64,000 nucleotides of DNA from Fibrisoma montanum (GTDB taxonomy: Bacteria; Bacteroidota; Bacteroidia; Cytophagales; Spirosomataceae), in contig NZ_QXED01000002.1 in assembly GCF_003583365.1 (NCBI RefSeq), positions 434,001-498,000 of the forward strand, written 5' to 3'. The translations under genes were made by a program, and so were the position numbers. Numbering within the stretch: position 1 is the stretch's first letter; every line of letters begins with the position of its first letter. Below are positions 26,285 through 35,094 of the stretch, one piece after another. The notes beneath the pieces are model-generated. The model was given only the letters and a program-made list of their open reading frames with translations. It did no database searches and was not told the DNA's origin.

Positions 26285-27217
26285 TTATAATAGACGGTTT
26301 ATTCTGCTCCCTGCAAGCCGCTCCTTAACTCGTTCAGCCTGATTTATTTTCTGACACTTTAACAACTCTTCATTACGAGTTTGATATGTTGATGACAAAC
26401 GACCTTCATAAGCTAACGACTTGCAATTAAGAGTTGTCTCATCGTTACCTGACAATCGACCATTTTTAAACAAGGCAAAGCCTTTACCGGAAGCTATTCG
26501 ATAATAATTAGTAAAGACATAGCGGTCATGATATGCTTCCCTAATAATTGTTAAGTTGACTGGATAAGGAAACGTAGTTTTGAAATAAGTCATTAAGTTA
26601 TCGTACTGTCCTTGAATAGGGCGAAAATCATTCTTAGAATCGTATCCAATCAACGTGATATCAAATCTGAATCCCTCTGCTAACGAGCTTGGCATAAGAT
26701 TAGCACAGATTGACTTGATATTTTCAAGGTTTGTGTCATTAGAAAATAAGTAGTTGTCAGTTAACACAAGTGCATTGCAAGGATGCTTAACTTTATTTAA
26801 AATAGACCAATCCCGTTGAATACGATCAATACGTAATTCTTCTGCGTAAAACAAAAAATCTGCTTTTTCCAAACAATCTGTTGAAACATAAAAACAACCA
26901 AATTGCTCGTCAATAGTTAGCGATAACCCATCGATAAAGAATAATCTTGGTTCACCTGTTTCATGGAACGCTTGGTTTTGACAGGCTGTAGAAAATGTAA
27001 AGTCTGAAGCCGTGATATTTTGCGTAATCTGTCGGAGTAAGGTCTTTACGTCGCGCTTAGCCGGATCGTTATAGGCTTCATCAATATCTACATCAACGAT
27101 TACTTCAACATTTGAACGTGAACTCTTTAGCAAATTTTTAATATAGAAATGCCGGTCGGTCTGCTCTTCGTACAGAAATAGGTTCTCAAGGAAAGCTAAG
27201 TTAACATACACTTTCAT
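26285..27217 (-). CDS. Unknown protein, partner of the OLD-like ATPase
   Basis: A 310-residue protein I do not recognise. It has no signal peptide or membrane segment. It is AT-rich like the ATPase gene one base upstream (stop and start nearly touch), so the two form an operon. A mid-protein block VKHPCNALVLTDNYLFSN and a C-terminal block HDRYVFTNYYRIASGKGF (H230) are the best landmarks; the HDR-plus-TN pattern is loosely reminiscent of phospholipase-D-like effector domains, but that is a guess. The position downstream of an ATPase sensor fits an effector of a defence-type system. Confidence 0.65.
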   Translation of the reverse strand: MKVYVNLAFLENLFLYEEQTDRHFYIKNLLKSSRSNVEVIVDVDIDEAYNDPAKRDVKTLLRQITQNITASDFTFSTACQNQAFHETGEPRLFFIDGLSLTIDEQFGCFYVSTDCLEKADFLFYAEELRIDRIQRDWSILNKVKHPCNALVLTDNYLFSNDTNLENIKSICANLMPSSLAEGFRFDITLIGYDSKNDFRPIQGQYDNLMTYFKTTFPYPVNLTIIREAYHDRYVFTNYYRIASGKGFALFKNGRLSGNDETTLNCKSLAYEGRLSSTYQTRNEELLKCQKINQAERVKERLAGSRINRLL

Positions 27218-27218
27218 A

Positions 27219-28745
27219 TCAGTTATGGCGACTTTTATTACGCTTTAACTTAAGTAATTCTAATTCCCAATGAGCAGCTTCATCAAAGAACCCCGGCCCG
27301 AAATCATCGGACAAACTGCCATCTTCAAGTATATTTATCTTTTTCACCTGCTTCTCACCGGGTGGTATGTTGTTTGGATCGTTAAAATAGTAAATGACTG
27401 TATCTTCCGGCTTGATTGTGCCTTTTGCAGTTAAGTATTGAAGTTTACGAATAATATACTCTGAGTGGGTTTCAACGATAGAATGGACCCCGCGAGATGC
27501 TCCCTGCGCAAACAAGTCCGCTAATAAACTCTGAAGTTTAGGATGTAGATTAGCTTCTGGCTCCTCCAGAAGAAGTGTAGAATTGATCACATAATAACCT
27601 TTCTTATGTTCTTTAACGTAATCATAATTTTCCATAGCCTTGACCGCGAACAAAATGATCAGTGATACAACTTGATTGTAGCCAAATCCAAAATCTCTTA
27701 ATCGATGTCCATTTAATGTGAGGAAGTATAATTCTTTATCTTTATCATGAGTTAAATTAATTGTGCCTTTAATGTCAAGTATTTCACTAAAAAAGTTAAG
27801 CATATCGTTATGTTCGTTTTGAAAGTGTTGATATTGTGTGAAATTTTTAAAAAGATATATAATTTCATCTTTATCTTCCTCGCTGTAATAACTCTTCGTC
27901 TGTTTCCTTAGAGTAGTGAAGTAGTATAATTCTTTTAATGCTATATCATCATTATTATATGCATTTAGAACTTGTGTTTCGACAAATTTCGCCATAGTAG
28001 TCTCTACAAGAGAAGCCATCTTTGCAGAATTGTCTACGTCAAATCCAACAGTTAAAAACCAATTTATTATTCCATTTAAGTCAACTTTATAAAATGACAA
28101 CAAGCTTTTATATTCTTCATATAAGGCATTTTTATCTATTTCAATGTTTAATTCGATGCCAGTATACTCAATATTGTTTTGGTCAAAGTATGGTTTTAAA
28201 CAATAGCTCTTTTTTACTTCCTGGTCAAATATTATTGGATTAAAATAAATATGATCAGGTGAAAATTTGATAATTAATTCTCTTTTTCCTGTGTAAAGGC
28301 TTTTACTAAAAGCTTCAAGTCGATTATTAAAAACACGAAATGAAAATCCTTCTCGAAGAGGGGGTGTTCCAATATAGGTGCTATTAGTTATTACTTCGTT
28401 GATAAATCTTGATAGTGGTTCGCTGTCATTTATAAAATTAAGTGGGCTGGTTGGTAGATAGTATGTGAATATATCATTATCGATACTACGGCTTTTTATT
28501 GAATTTGTATTGAATAAACCATGGATGTGACCATCAAGAGTAAGAAAACTGTTGCCTAAGGAGTCATTTCTTAAGGGTAATATGTTTTTTTCGTAATTGT
28601 CTTTAAGCAGTAATAACGCCTTAAGTAGCGAACTCTTCCCTGAATTATTAGGCCCTACCAACAACGTAATCGGCGCAAAATCAAACCAGGTGTACTCTTT
28701 GAATACGCGGAAATTTTCTAAACCGAAACCGGAGAGGTGTGGCAT
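27219..28745 (-). CDS. OLD-like AAA ATPase with DUF3696-type tail
   Basis: A 508-residue ABC/SMC-class ATPase. It opens LSGFGLENFRVFKEYTW, with Walker A GPNNSGKSS at 31-39. Walker B and neighbouring motif LLLEEPEANLHPKLQ (about 390-405) and the H-loop VETHSEYIIRKL follow. The C-terminal IYYFNDPNNIPP and GFFDEAAHWELELL match DUF3696 tails of the OLD-like group. The gene is strikingly AT-rich against its surroundings, indicating recent acquisition. Similar ATPases are sensors in phage-defence operons; here the partner gene follows by one base. No TOPRIM nuclease domain is visible, so the nuclease or effector function would lie in the partner. Confidence 0.85.
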   Translation of the reverse strand: MPHLSGFGLENFRVFKEYTWFDFAPITLLVGPNNSGKSSLLKALLLLKDNYEKNILPLRNDSLGNSFLTLDGHIHGLFNTNSIKSRSIDNDIFTYYLPTSPLNFINDSEPLSRFINEVITNSTYIGTPPLREGFSFRVFNNRLEAFSKSLYTGKRELIIKFSPDHIYFNPIIFDQEVKKSYCLKPYFDQNNIEYTGIELNIEIDKNALYEEYKSLLSFYKVDLNGIINWFLTVGFDVDNSAKMASLVETTMAKFVETQVLNAYNNDDIALKELYYFTTLRKQTKSYYSEEDKDEIIYLFKNFTQYQHFQNEHNDMLNFFSEILDIKGTINLTHDKDKELYFLTLNGHRLRDFGFGYNQVVSLIILFAVKAMENYDYVKEHKKGYYVINSTLLLEEPEANLHPKLQSLLADLFAQGASRGVHSIVETHSEYIIRKLQYLTAKGTIKPEDTVIYYFNDPNNIPPGEKQVKKINILEDGSLSDDFGPGFFDEAAHWELELLKLKRNKSRHN

Positions 28746-28751
28746 ATTATT

Positions 28752-29123
28752 TTATTTGCTAATGAATGGATTAATGACCGTTAGGTCGGAGATGTGAGAG
28801 AAATCGTCGGCGTTGTTAGTGTATAAGTCAAAGTCGTTTAGCAGGGCGGTAGCCGCTATAATCGCATCGCCAACCGACATCTTTCTGGCTTGGCGTAACA
28901 AGATTGCTTGATCAATTACGGTGTCGTCAATTGCCAGCACGGTTGTCGTTTTGAAGACACCCTCCAGATAAGCTTTGTCATCATTGGTTAGATTACGATA
29001 GCCTAACGCTTCTAACTTTGTTATGATTGAAACACACGATGCCTTATCCAAAATCAGCGGACGAAGGAAAGAAAACTCCGTTTTTGCTGCATATATGACC
29101 AAATTAGAATCAAGTATTCTCAT
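28752..29123 (-). CDS. PIN-domain toxin (VapC-like ribonuclease)
   Basis: A 123-residue PIN protein with acidic residues D5 (RILDSN), E38 (TKLEALGY), D86 (SVGDAIIAATAL) and D106 (NNADDF), the expected Mg-binding set. PIN toxins cut tRNA or rRNA. Its ATG overlaps the stop of the upstream small gene (ATGA), which is the antitoxin position. The ATPase cassette follows 6 bases downstream, so toxin, antitoxin, ATPase and partner may share one transcript. Confidence 0.85.
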   Translation of the reverse strand: MRILDSNLVIYAAKTEFSFLRPLILDKASCVSIITKLEALGYRNLTNDDKAYLEGVFKTTTVLAIDDTVIDQAILLRQARKMSVGDAIIAATALLNDFDLYTNNADDFSHISDLTVINPFISK

Positions 29124-29371
29124 TCTTCGTCTCGAAATGGTAATTTACGGTCCTGGCGTGACTCATGCAGGTGTTCAAGCATAGCGTCAAGGTCCAGATT
29201 GGGACTACCCTGCATTACTCGTTTTCGAGCTTCCTCTCGTTCCTTATTACTCAATGGAGCCTGATTTGCCATCGGCGTTCGCGGTTTGATTGCAATCAAT
29301 TCTAAATCAGCCAGATCTTCCAGCAGCTTTATTGCTTTTGGATTCAGAATTTCGACGGAGTAGATTGGCAT
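29120..29371 (-). CDS. Antitoxin of the PIN toxin
   Basis: An 83-residue protein from the ATG at 29371, MPIYSVEILNPKAIKLL; an alternative ATG 36 bases upstream would add MYFANRSKPDVI. It has an Asp/Leu-rich helix (LLEDLADLELIAIKP) and a charged, probably disordered C-terminal half (NKEREEARKR to KLPFRDEE), as in antitoxins that wrap PIN toxins. The 4-base overlap with the toxin gene supports the pairing. The DNA-binding fold is not obvious. Confidence 0.7.
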   Translation of the reverse strand: MPIYSVEILNPKAIKLLEDLADLELIAIKPRTPMANQAPLSNKEREEARKRVMQGSPNLDLDAMLEHLHESRQDRKLPFRDEE

Positions 29372-29417
29372 AATTACATCAGGTTTACTTCTATTTGCAA
29401 AATACATAAAATCTCAT

Positions 29418-29580
29418 TTACCCCGCCAACACCAGCCGTTCCCGCGTTCGCGTTATGCCTATGTACTGATAGTTCAACCTGGGTGCACTGGTAGGCGTCC
29501 AAGAGTTGAGCAGCGTCGTATTGAACTTGCTGCCCCGTGAAGTTGAATCGTGAACCGAAATCTCATATACTGGAGTTCGG
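29418..29580 (-). pseudogene. Decayed C-terminal fragment of a UvrD-like helicase
   Basis: A minus-strand frame ends at 29418 with LNYQYIGITRTRERLVLAG, matching motif VI of UvrD/Rep-type helicases (yVAlTRAreRL). Upstream it reads VYEISVHDSTSRGSKF and then hits a stop; related sequence seems to continue in another frame to about 29665. No start or helicase core is present. It abuts the antitoxin end of the AT-rich island, so it may be what is left of the gene the island replaced. Confidence 0.5.
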
Positions 29581-29713
29581 TAAAGACGTAGTCGTTAGCC
29601 AGGCTGTTTTGCAGGGACGTATCCAGACAATCTTGCGACAGGCCACGGAGAATTACGGTAGCCAAACGCGCTAATCATTTTTCCACTTCCTGCTTTTTGG
29701 CGTAATTCACCAC

Positions 29714-30718
29714 ATGAAGCAACAAAATCCTGTCCGCCTGACCATGGTGGGCGGGGGGAGTTGGGCCACGGCGCTCATTAAAATTCTCTCCGAAAATAAC
29801 ATCAGCATCAAGTGGTGGCTTCGAAAGGAGTCGGATGCAGAACACATCAAAAAGTTTGGTCATAACCCCAGCTACCTTAGTGATGTGCTGATCAACACCC
29901 GGAAGGTGAAGGTCTGCACCCGGATCAAAGATGCGTTTCGGGATAGTGATTACGTTGTGCTGGCCGTCCCGGCTGCGTTTGTCAGCGATGCCTTGTCGGG
30001 CATAAAGCCTGAGCATTTTGCCGGCAAGTGCGTTATCTCGGCCATCAAGGGCATGATCCCGTCGGCCAATCAGCTCGTGACCGATTGGGTGCGGGAACAA
30101 TACGACGTGCCGGCCAACCGCATTGCCGTGATTGCCGGGCCGTGCCATGCCGAAGAGGTGGCCCTCGAAAAACAATCGTACCTGACCATTGCCTCGCAGG
30201 ACGTAGCCTGTGCCGACGAAGTGGCCGCTATGCTGAGCTGCCGTTTCGTGCAGACTTCAAGCGTGGATGACATCTACGGGATCGAGTACAGCGCCGTCAT
30301 GAAAAATATCATCGCGCTGGCCTGCGGTATCACCCACGGACTCGGCTACGGCGACAACTTTCAGGCCGTACTGGTGTCTAACGCGATGCAGGAGATCAAG
30401 CGGTTTGTCGACGCCATTTTCCCAAAGCACCGCGACCTGAGCGGGTCGGCCTACCTCGGCGATCTGCTCGTGACGGCTTACTCACCTTTCAGCCGGAACC
30501 GTACGTTCGGGACGCTGATCGGGCGGGGGTACACCATTCAGTCGGCGCAGATGGAAATGAACATGATCGCCGAAGGTTACTACGCCGTTAAAAGCATCCA
30601 CGCCATCAACCAGCAGTTTCGGGTCCACATGCCCATCACCGACGCCGTGTACAACATTTTGTACGAACGGGCTTCGCCTACTCTGGAGATGGAAGGCGTG
30701 AAGCGGCTGTTGAACTAG
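29714..30718 (+). CDS. gpsA: NAD(P)H-dependent glycerol-3-phosphate dehydrogenase
   Basis: A 334-residue enzyme that reduces dihydroxyacetone phosphate to sn-glycerol 3-phosphate for phospholipid synthesis. Visible are the nucleotide-binding VGGGSWATAL at 12-21, SAIKGMIP, AGPCHAEEVA and the catalytic-domain YSAVMKNIIALACG containing the active-site lysine; GSAYLGDLLVTAYSPFSRNR is also typical. The start fits the family and comes shortly after the AT-rich island boundary. A hairpin overlaps the stop codon. Confidence 0.95.
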   Translation: MKQQNPVRLTMVGGGSWATALIKILSENNISIKWWLRKESDAEHIKKFGHNPSYLSDVLINTRKVKVCTRIKDAFRDSDYVVLAVPAAFVSDALSGIKPEHFAGKCVISAIKGMIPSANQLVTDWVREQYDVPANRIAVIAGPCHAEEVALEKQSYLTIASQDVACADEVAAMLSCRFVQTSSVDDIYGIEYSAVMKNIIALACGITHGLGYGDNFQAVLVSNAMQEIKRFVDAIFPKHRDLSGSAYLGDLLVTAYSPFSRNRTFGTLIGRGYTIQSAQMEMNMIAEGYYAVKSIHAINQQFRVHMPITDAVYNILYERASPTLEMEGVKRLLN

Positions 30719-30728
30719 CCGCTTCACG
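30697..30728. terminator. Terminator overlapping the gpsA stop
   Basis: Stem CGTGAAGCGGCT / AGCCGCTTCACG (12 bases) with an 8-base loop and TTTCGTTT after it. The left arm is coding sequence for the last gpsA codons. It lies between convergent genes and could act both ways. Confidence 0.75.
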
Positions 30729-30734
30729 TTTCGT

Positions 30735-33700
30735 TTACTGCTTCATTACTTTCCAGATGGCCTGCTTGCCGTCGGTGGTTTCTATCCGGAGAATGTACTG
30801 GCCGGTGGGCAACGTACTAATGTCCCATTCGGCTCGCCGAAGCCGCTGGTCAATGGCTTGTCGGCGGACTTCCCGGCCCTGGGTGTCGTTCAGGTGCAGC
30901 GATGATAGGGGGGCCGCCGAACTAGTCAGTTCAATAATCAGCCGGTTCGTCGTGGGGTTTGGAAACACCGAAAGGCCTTTGATGGTCAGGGGTTCGTTGG
31001 CCAGAGCCAGCGCACTGACAACGACCGAATTCTTAACCGTTCCGCTAGCGCAGTTGGCATCACTGAGGTTTGTAAGCGTCAGGCTGTAATTCGTCGGCTG
31101 CGTGGCCCTCAGCACCGTCGTATAAGGCGAAGTGGCCGTCTGAATGCTTTGATTATCCCAGCGGGTAAATCGCCACGGGGCTGCGCCGGTCAGGGCAACG
31201 GAAACCCGGGCGCTGTCGCCCAGTACGAACGTCGGCTTGTTGCTGCTCAGTTCGGCCGTGGGTAACGCAGATACCGTAATCTGGATGGAGTCGCGGCTAA
31301 GCAGGGCCGGCTGGGTAGCTTCCAGGTATACTACGTAGCGACCGGGAGCCAGCGTAACCGGCAGCACAGTCGCTACCGTTGCCGTGCGGGTAGCGGCCGT
31401 ATACCGGGTCGTCTGCCCGCCCGATTTGACGATCACAGCATATTGGTTGCCAACCCCGGCTTTACCCAGCAAGCTGTAGGTTGCAACCAGTGAGTCGCCG
31501 GGGCAGTAGGTACTCTTGTTCAGTCGGGAAAGCGACAGCCGGGGATTGACCGTGATGCTGAGCGTAGTGTCAGTGCCGGCGCAGCTACCCGTGTAGCAGC
31601 TGCTCCGATACGTCGTGTTAGCCTCGGGCTTGACCACCAGCCGGTTCGATCCACGTACCAGCCGATTCGTGACCGTTTCGGCCTCACTGGTCCATGACCA
31701 GACAACATCCGTACACCCGGCGGCCTGTAGCGTTACGCTTTCGCCGTATTCAACAGTCTGTTTAGTCGTCGACAGCGTAGGCTTCGGTGCGTTGGCGCAG
31801 GCTGTGTACCGGAGCAACTGGAAGGGCCCGCCAAACCACACGTTGCCGTGAATATCGGCGGTCATATCGCCCAGGTTAGTGTAATACGGCATGTCGGCCA
31901 GTTTCTGCCACGTAGTGCCATTATAGCGGTATAAGGTGCGGGGTACTGAGTTATTGATCACATACAGATTTCCCTGCGGGTCGTTGGTTAGATTCAGGGC
32001 GTACGAAATCGGGATGGCCGGACTGGTCAGCGTCGTCCACGACTGGCCGTTGAAGCGGGCGAGGGCTGGAAAGGGGAACGTAGTATGCGACTGCGACACC
32101 CACAGGTTTCCTAATCCGTCGACAGCCATACCGAGCAGGTATCTGCCCAGTTGAGGGGTGTTGCTATTGCTGAACGTCTGGGTGGTTCGTGTAACGAGGT
32201 CAACCCGGATCAGTTCGTCGACACTCTGGTCCGGGTTGTTACTGATAAACCAGACAGCACCAGCCTGGACCAGCGTTCGGCTTATGCTTCGATTCGAGGG
32301 CAGCGCATACAGACTGGTTAAGCTATCGCCTTTCTGCTCCTGCAACCCGTTATAGCTAATAAACAGCTTGGGATTCGCATTAAAGCGGTTAATGCCGTAT
32401 TTACCCGTTGTAAAGGTAGTCCGTTCCGTAAGGGCACCGTCCTGTTCCGATAATTTGCCCAACTGGTTGAACACCAGCGGGAAGCCGTCCTTGAAAATAT
32501 TGATTGACACCCGGTTGGTTACCCATACGTTGCCCGAGCCATCGACGCTATGAGCCAGGGAACTGTTCCCGACCTTACCACTGGTGCCATTGCGGTCATA
32601 CATAGTCAATTTCAGGCTGTCCTGCGTGATGCGGGTAAGGCCATTGGAACTACTGTACCAGATGTTGTTGCCAACTGAACTGACCGGCCCATAGGCTGTA
32701 CCCTGCGGCCAGGTCGGCATGGTTGAGCTACCCACAAACGCCCACCGGTCCGAAACCGTCGCCGAACCCGTCCGAAACGACTGCACCAGCCGGGTCAGCA
32801 AGCCTACAGGGCGGGTGGCTAATTCAGTATTAAACTCCTCCAGCTTCAGGTAATAGGTTGTGTTGGGCGACAATTTCTCAAGCAGACCCGAATACGTATA
32901 ACTGCCGGTAAACGACTTGGTATACACAGGCTTAGTGAATAACGAATCGGTAGCGAGGGTAGCAACAACCCGACTGCTTTGGCCGGTTGTGGTATAATAC
33001 AGGTACGGGACCGTCAGCGGAGCCAGGTCGCTTGCATTATTGTAGAAAGGGAATATGAGGTAGTACGGCTCCGGATTCACCAGGTAACGGCCCGGCGCCG
33101 ACCACGGGCCCGGTCGACCGTTGACCACCGCCCGAACCCGCCACCGAACAACGCCGAACCGGTAATTTGAGACCGAGAAAGCTGCCTGTGGACGCGTATC
33201 GGTGGATGGGTATTTGAATAGCTCATCATTGCCGTCCGTAATCTGAATTTCGTAGTTTGTTGCTCCATCGACCGGCTGCACCGAAAACTGCCGATTGCCC
33301 TGGTTGAGCGAGAACCGCTGATCGGGGGTTGGAGACAGCAGAAGCGGAGCTGCAATTGTGTTTGTTGGGGCAAGCTGCAACTGGCCGGCTGCTGACCAGG
33401 CCGACGTACCAAACGAGTTACTGGCCCGGACCCGAACGTAATACGTCTGTCCCGGCGATAATTTGCTGAGCAGATAGCCGTTGACACTGGCGGTATCGCT
33501 GACGATTTTCTGGGCGAAGTTCGCATCGGTGGCAACCTCAATGTCGTAGCGGTTGGCGGCCAGCGCACTCGCCCAGGTCAAAAAGGGCGTACCGTACAGG
33601 GTTTCCTGCGTGCGCAGAGCCGGAACGGTAGGCGCGGAGGTAACCTTCGCAAAATTCCTGACGGCATGATCGGTCATCAGCGTCTGACACAGCGGATGGA

Positions 33701-34442
33701 ACGTCAGCAGTGAGCCGCAATAGCTCATAATCGTTCCGGGAATAGTCTGGAGCGAGCCCGTGTAACAATCGCCGGTGTTAGTAGCCTCGACCGTCGAGCA
33801 GAAATCGATTGGACCACCCGGCCACGAGCAGTTGTGGGTATGGGGTGAGCCGAACGTATGCCCAAACTCATGGGCAATGGTGTTCAGATCACCCTGGTTA
33901 GCCGAAATAATCTGAGCACCACCCAACGAACCCAGTCCGCCCGCGCCCGACGATTGCTTCGTAATGAAATAAATGCGTTTGTCGTACGGAACCTGCCGGA
34001 GTTGAGTAGTAGTGGTCCAGATGCGATCCATAATTGGCCATAAATCATACAGATTCTCTTTGCCTTTGTACGGGTCCGGTTCGGTGTCTTTCCAGATGTG
34101 GAAGAAAACGACGACCAGCTGGGTGTTGATCTCGCGTTCGTAGATACGCGACGTTTGTTCGATCTTGTCCAGAAAGAAGCTCTTGATTCGATTGGTGTCC
34201 TTGTCAAACTCTACGTACGTGTCGGAATCAATTTCAACAGCTACCCGGCAGATGTTTCGTTCGCCGGCCGCTTTACGGGCGCGCTGCTGGGCCATCAACT
34301 GAGGGAGCCGACCCATCAGCCGCACGGTGCTGTCGGGCAGGACGCGGTCGTTTACTCCGCAGGGCAGGAGGTTCTGGGCGGATGTGTTGAGCCAGAAAAA
34401 AGAGAACAGGCCCAGCAAAGCCAGTCGGTAGAAGAGAGTCAT
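30735..34442 (-). CDS. Secreted zinc metalloprotease with fibronectin-like and propeller-like regions and T9SS tail
   Basis: A 1235-residue protein. The start at 34442 gives the signal peptide MTLFYRLALLGLFSFFW ending near NTSAQ. A reprolysin-like (M12B) catalytic domain follows, with HEFGHTFGSPHTHNC at about 191 supplying the three zinc histidines. Fibronectin III-like segments (YYVRVRASNSFGTSAWS, about residue 330), a two-component-regulator propeller-like stretch with TADIHGNVWFGGP (about residue 850) and a C-terminal T9SS sorting domain ending QYILRIETTDGKQAIWKV complete it. It is exported by type IX secretion, probably for protein degradation or surface processing. No regulatory partner is adjacent. 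Confidence 0.88.
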   Translation of the reverse strand: MTLFYRLALLGLFSFFWLNTSAQNLLPCGVNDRVLPDSTVRLMGRLPQLMAQQRARKAAGERNICRVAVEIDSDTYVEFDKDTNRIKSFFLDKIEQTSRIYEREINTQLVVVFFHIWKDTEPDPYKGKENLYDLWPIMDRIWTTTTQLRQVPYDKRIYFITKQSSGAGGLGSLGGAQIISANQGDLNTIAHEFGHTFGSPHTHNCSWPGGPIDFCSTVEATNTGDCYTGSLQTIPGTIMSYCGSLLTFHPLCQTLMTDHAVRNFAKVTSAPTVPALRTQETLYGTPFLTWASALAANRYDIEVATDANFAQKIVSDTASVNGYLLSKLSPGQTYYVRVRASNSFGTSAWSAAGQLQLAPTNTIAAPLLLSPTPDQRFSLNQGNRQFSVQPVDGATNYEIQITDGNDELFKYPSTDTRPQAAFSVSNYRFGVVRWRVRAVVNGRPGPWSAPGRYLVNPEPYYLIFPFYNNASDLAPLTVPYLYYTTTGQSSRVVATLATDSLFTKPVYTKSFTGSYTYSGLLEKLSPNTTYYLKLEEFNTELATRPVGLLTRLVQSFRTGSATVSDRWAFVGSSTMPTWPQGTAYGPVSSVGNNIWYSSSNGLTRITQDSLKLTMYDRNGTSGKVGNSSLAHSVDGSGNVWVTNRVSINIFKDGFPLVFNQLGKLSEQDGALTERTTFTTGKYGINRFNANPKLFISYNGLQEQKGDSLTSLYALPSNRSISRTLVQAGAVWFISNNPDQSVDELIRVDLVTRTTQTFSNSNTPQLGRYLLGMAVDGLGNLWVSQSHTTFPFPALARFNGQSWTTLTSPAIPISYALNLTNDPQGNLYVINNSVPRTLYRYNGTTWQKLADMPYYTNLGDMTADIHGNVWFGGPFQLLRYTACANAPKPTLSTTKQTVEYGESVTLQAAGCTDVVWSWTSEAETVTNRLVRGSNRLVVKPEANTTYRSSCYTGSCAGTDTTLSITVNPRLSLSRLNKSTYCPGDSLVATYSLLGKAGVGNQYAVIVKSGGQTTRYTAATRTATVATVLPVTLAPGRYVVYLEATQPALLSRDSIQITVSALPTAELSSNKPTFVLGDSARVSVALTGAAPWRFTRWDNQSIQTATSPYTTVLRATQPTNYSLTLTNLSDANCASGTVKNSVVVSALALANEPLTIKGLSVFPNPTTNRLIIELTSSAAPLSSLHLNDTQGREVRRQAIDQRLRRAEWDISTLPTGQYILRIETTDGKQAIWKVMKQ

Positions 34443-34538
34443 AGTATGGGTGTGGATATGGTAACGGATAGGTAACGAAAGTAAAGAAGATTTCAACGAT
34501 CCGTTCACGCATTTATCGTTCGGTAGCTAGTAGGACGG

Positions 34539-34602
34539 AAGACCCGGTACAATGCAAAAGGACACCCAGATCTGGGTGTCCTTTTGCATTGTACCGGGTC
34601 TT
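34539..34602. repeat. 64-base perfect palindrome (32-base arms)
   Basis: Arms 34539-34570 and 34571-34602 pair without mismatch or central spacer. A T-run continues on the plus side (34601-34605). It lies between the HIT gene stop and the metalloprotease start, both on minus. It may end the HIT transcript or be a mobile palindromic element. Confidence 0.9.
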
Positions 34603-34614
34603 TTTACGGTTATT

Positions 34615-35004
34615 TTACAGGAATAATCTGATTTTTTCCGCTGTTTCGGCCAACTCTTCCTGCGTCGGTTTCATCTTGTTATTAAAGTTTATATCGGCCA
34701 TGCTGTTGAGCGGAATCAGGTGTACGTGGGCGTGGGGCACTTCAAGCCCGATTACGGCCACGCCGATTCGCTTGCAGGGGATGGCTTTTTCAATGGCTGG
34801 AGCGATCTTTTTGGCAAAGGCCATCAGGCCCGCGTACAAGTCATCGTCCAGAGCAAAGAGATAATCAATTTCCTGCTTCGGGATAACCAGCGTATGACCC
34901 GTCGTGGTGGGCATTACGTCCAGGAAGGCGAGGTAGTCGTCGGTTTCGGCAATCTTGTGGGCCGGAATCTCACCGGCAACGATTCGGGAGAATATTGAAG
35001 GCAT
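34615..35004 (-). CDS. HIT-family nucleotide-binding hydrolase
   Basis: A 129-residue HINT/HIT protein with the catalytic triad motif HAHVHLIPL near residue 98 and the N-terminal IFSRIVAGEIPAHKI. It hydrolyses AMP-linked substrates such as aminoacyl-AMP or AMP-lysine conjugates. The start at 35004 fits the family; the longer frame simply translates the inverted repeat lying upstream. It follows greA on the same strand, separated by that repeat. Confidence 0.92.
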   Translation of the reverse strand: MPSIFSRIVAGEIPAHKIAETDDYLAFLDVMPTTTGHTLVIPKQEIDYLFALDDDLYAGLMAFAKKIAPAIEKAIPCKRIGVAVIGLEVPHAHVHLIPLNSMADINFNNKMKPTQEELAETAEKIRLFL

Positions 35005-35010
35005 TTTGTG

Positions 35011-35087
35011 GTTTGAGGTTTGTAGTTTGTGGTTTGAAGTTAATGCAGACACCTACAACTTCAAACTACGAACTACAAACCTCAAAC
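35011..35087. repeat. Inverted repeat of the TTTGTAGTTTGTGG family, copy 2
   Basis: Arms 35011-35041 and 35057-35087 are complementary at 29 of 31 positions with a 15-base loop. It fills the space between the greA stop and the HIT gene start, ending 6 bases before the start codon. Confidence 0.9.
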
Positions 35088-35094
35088 TATGCGC

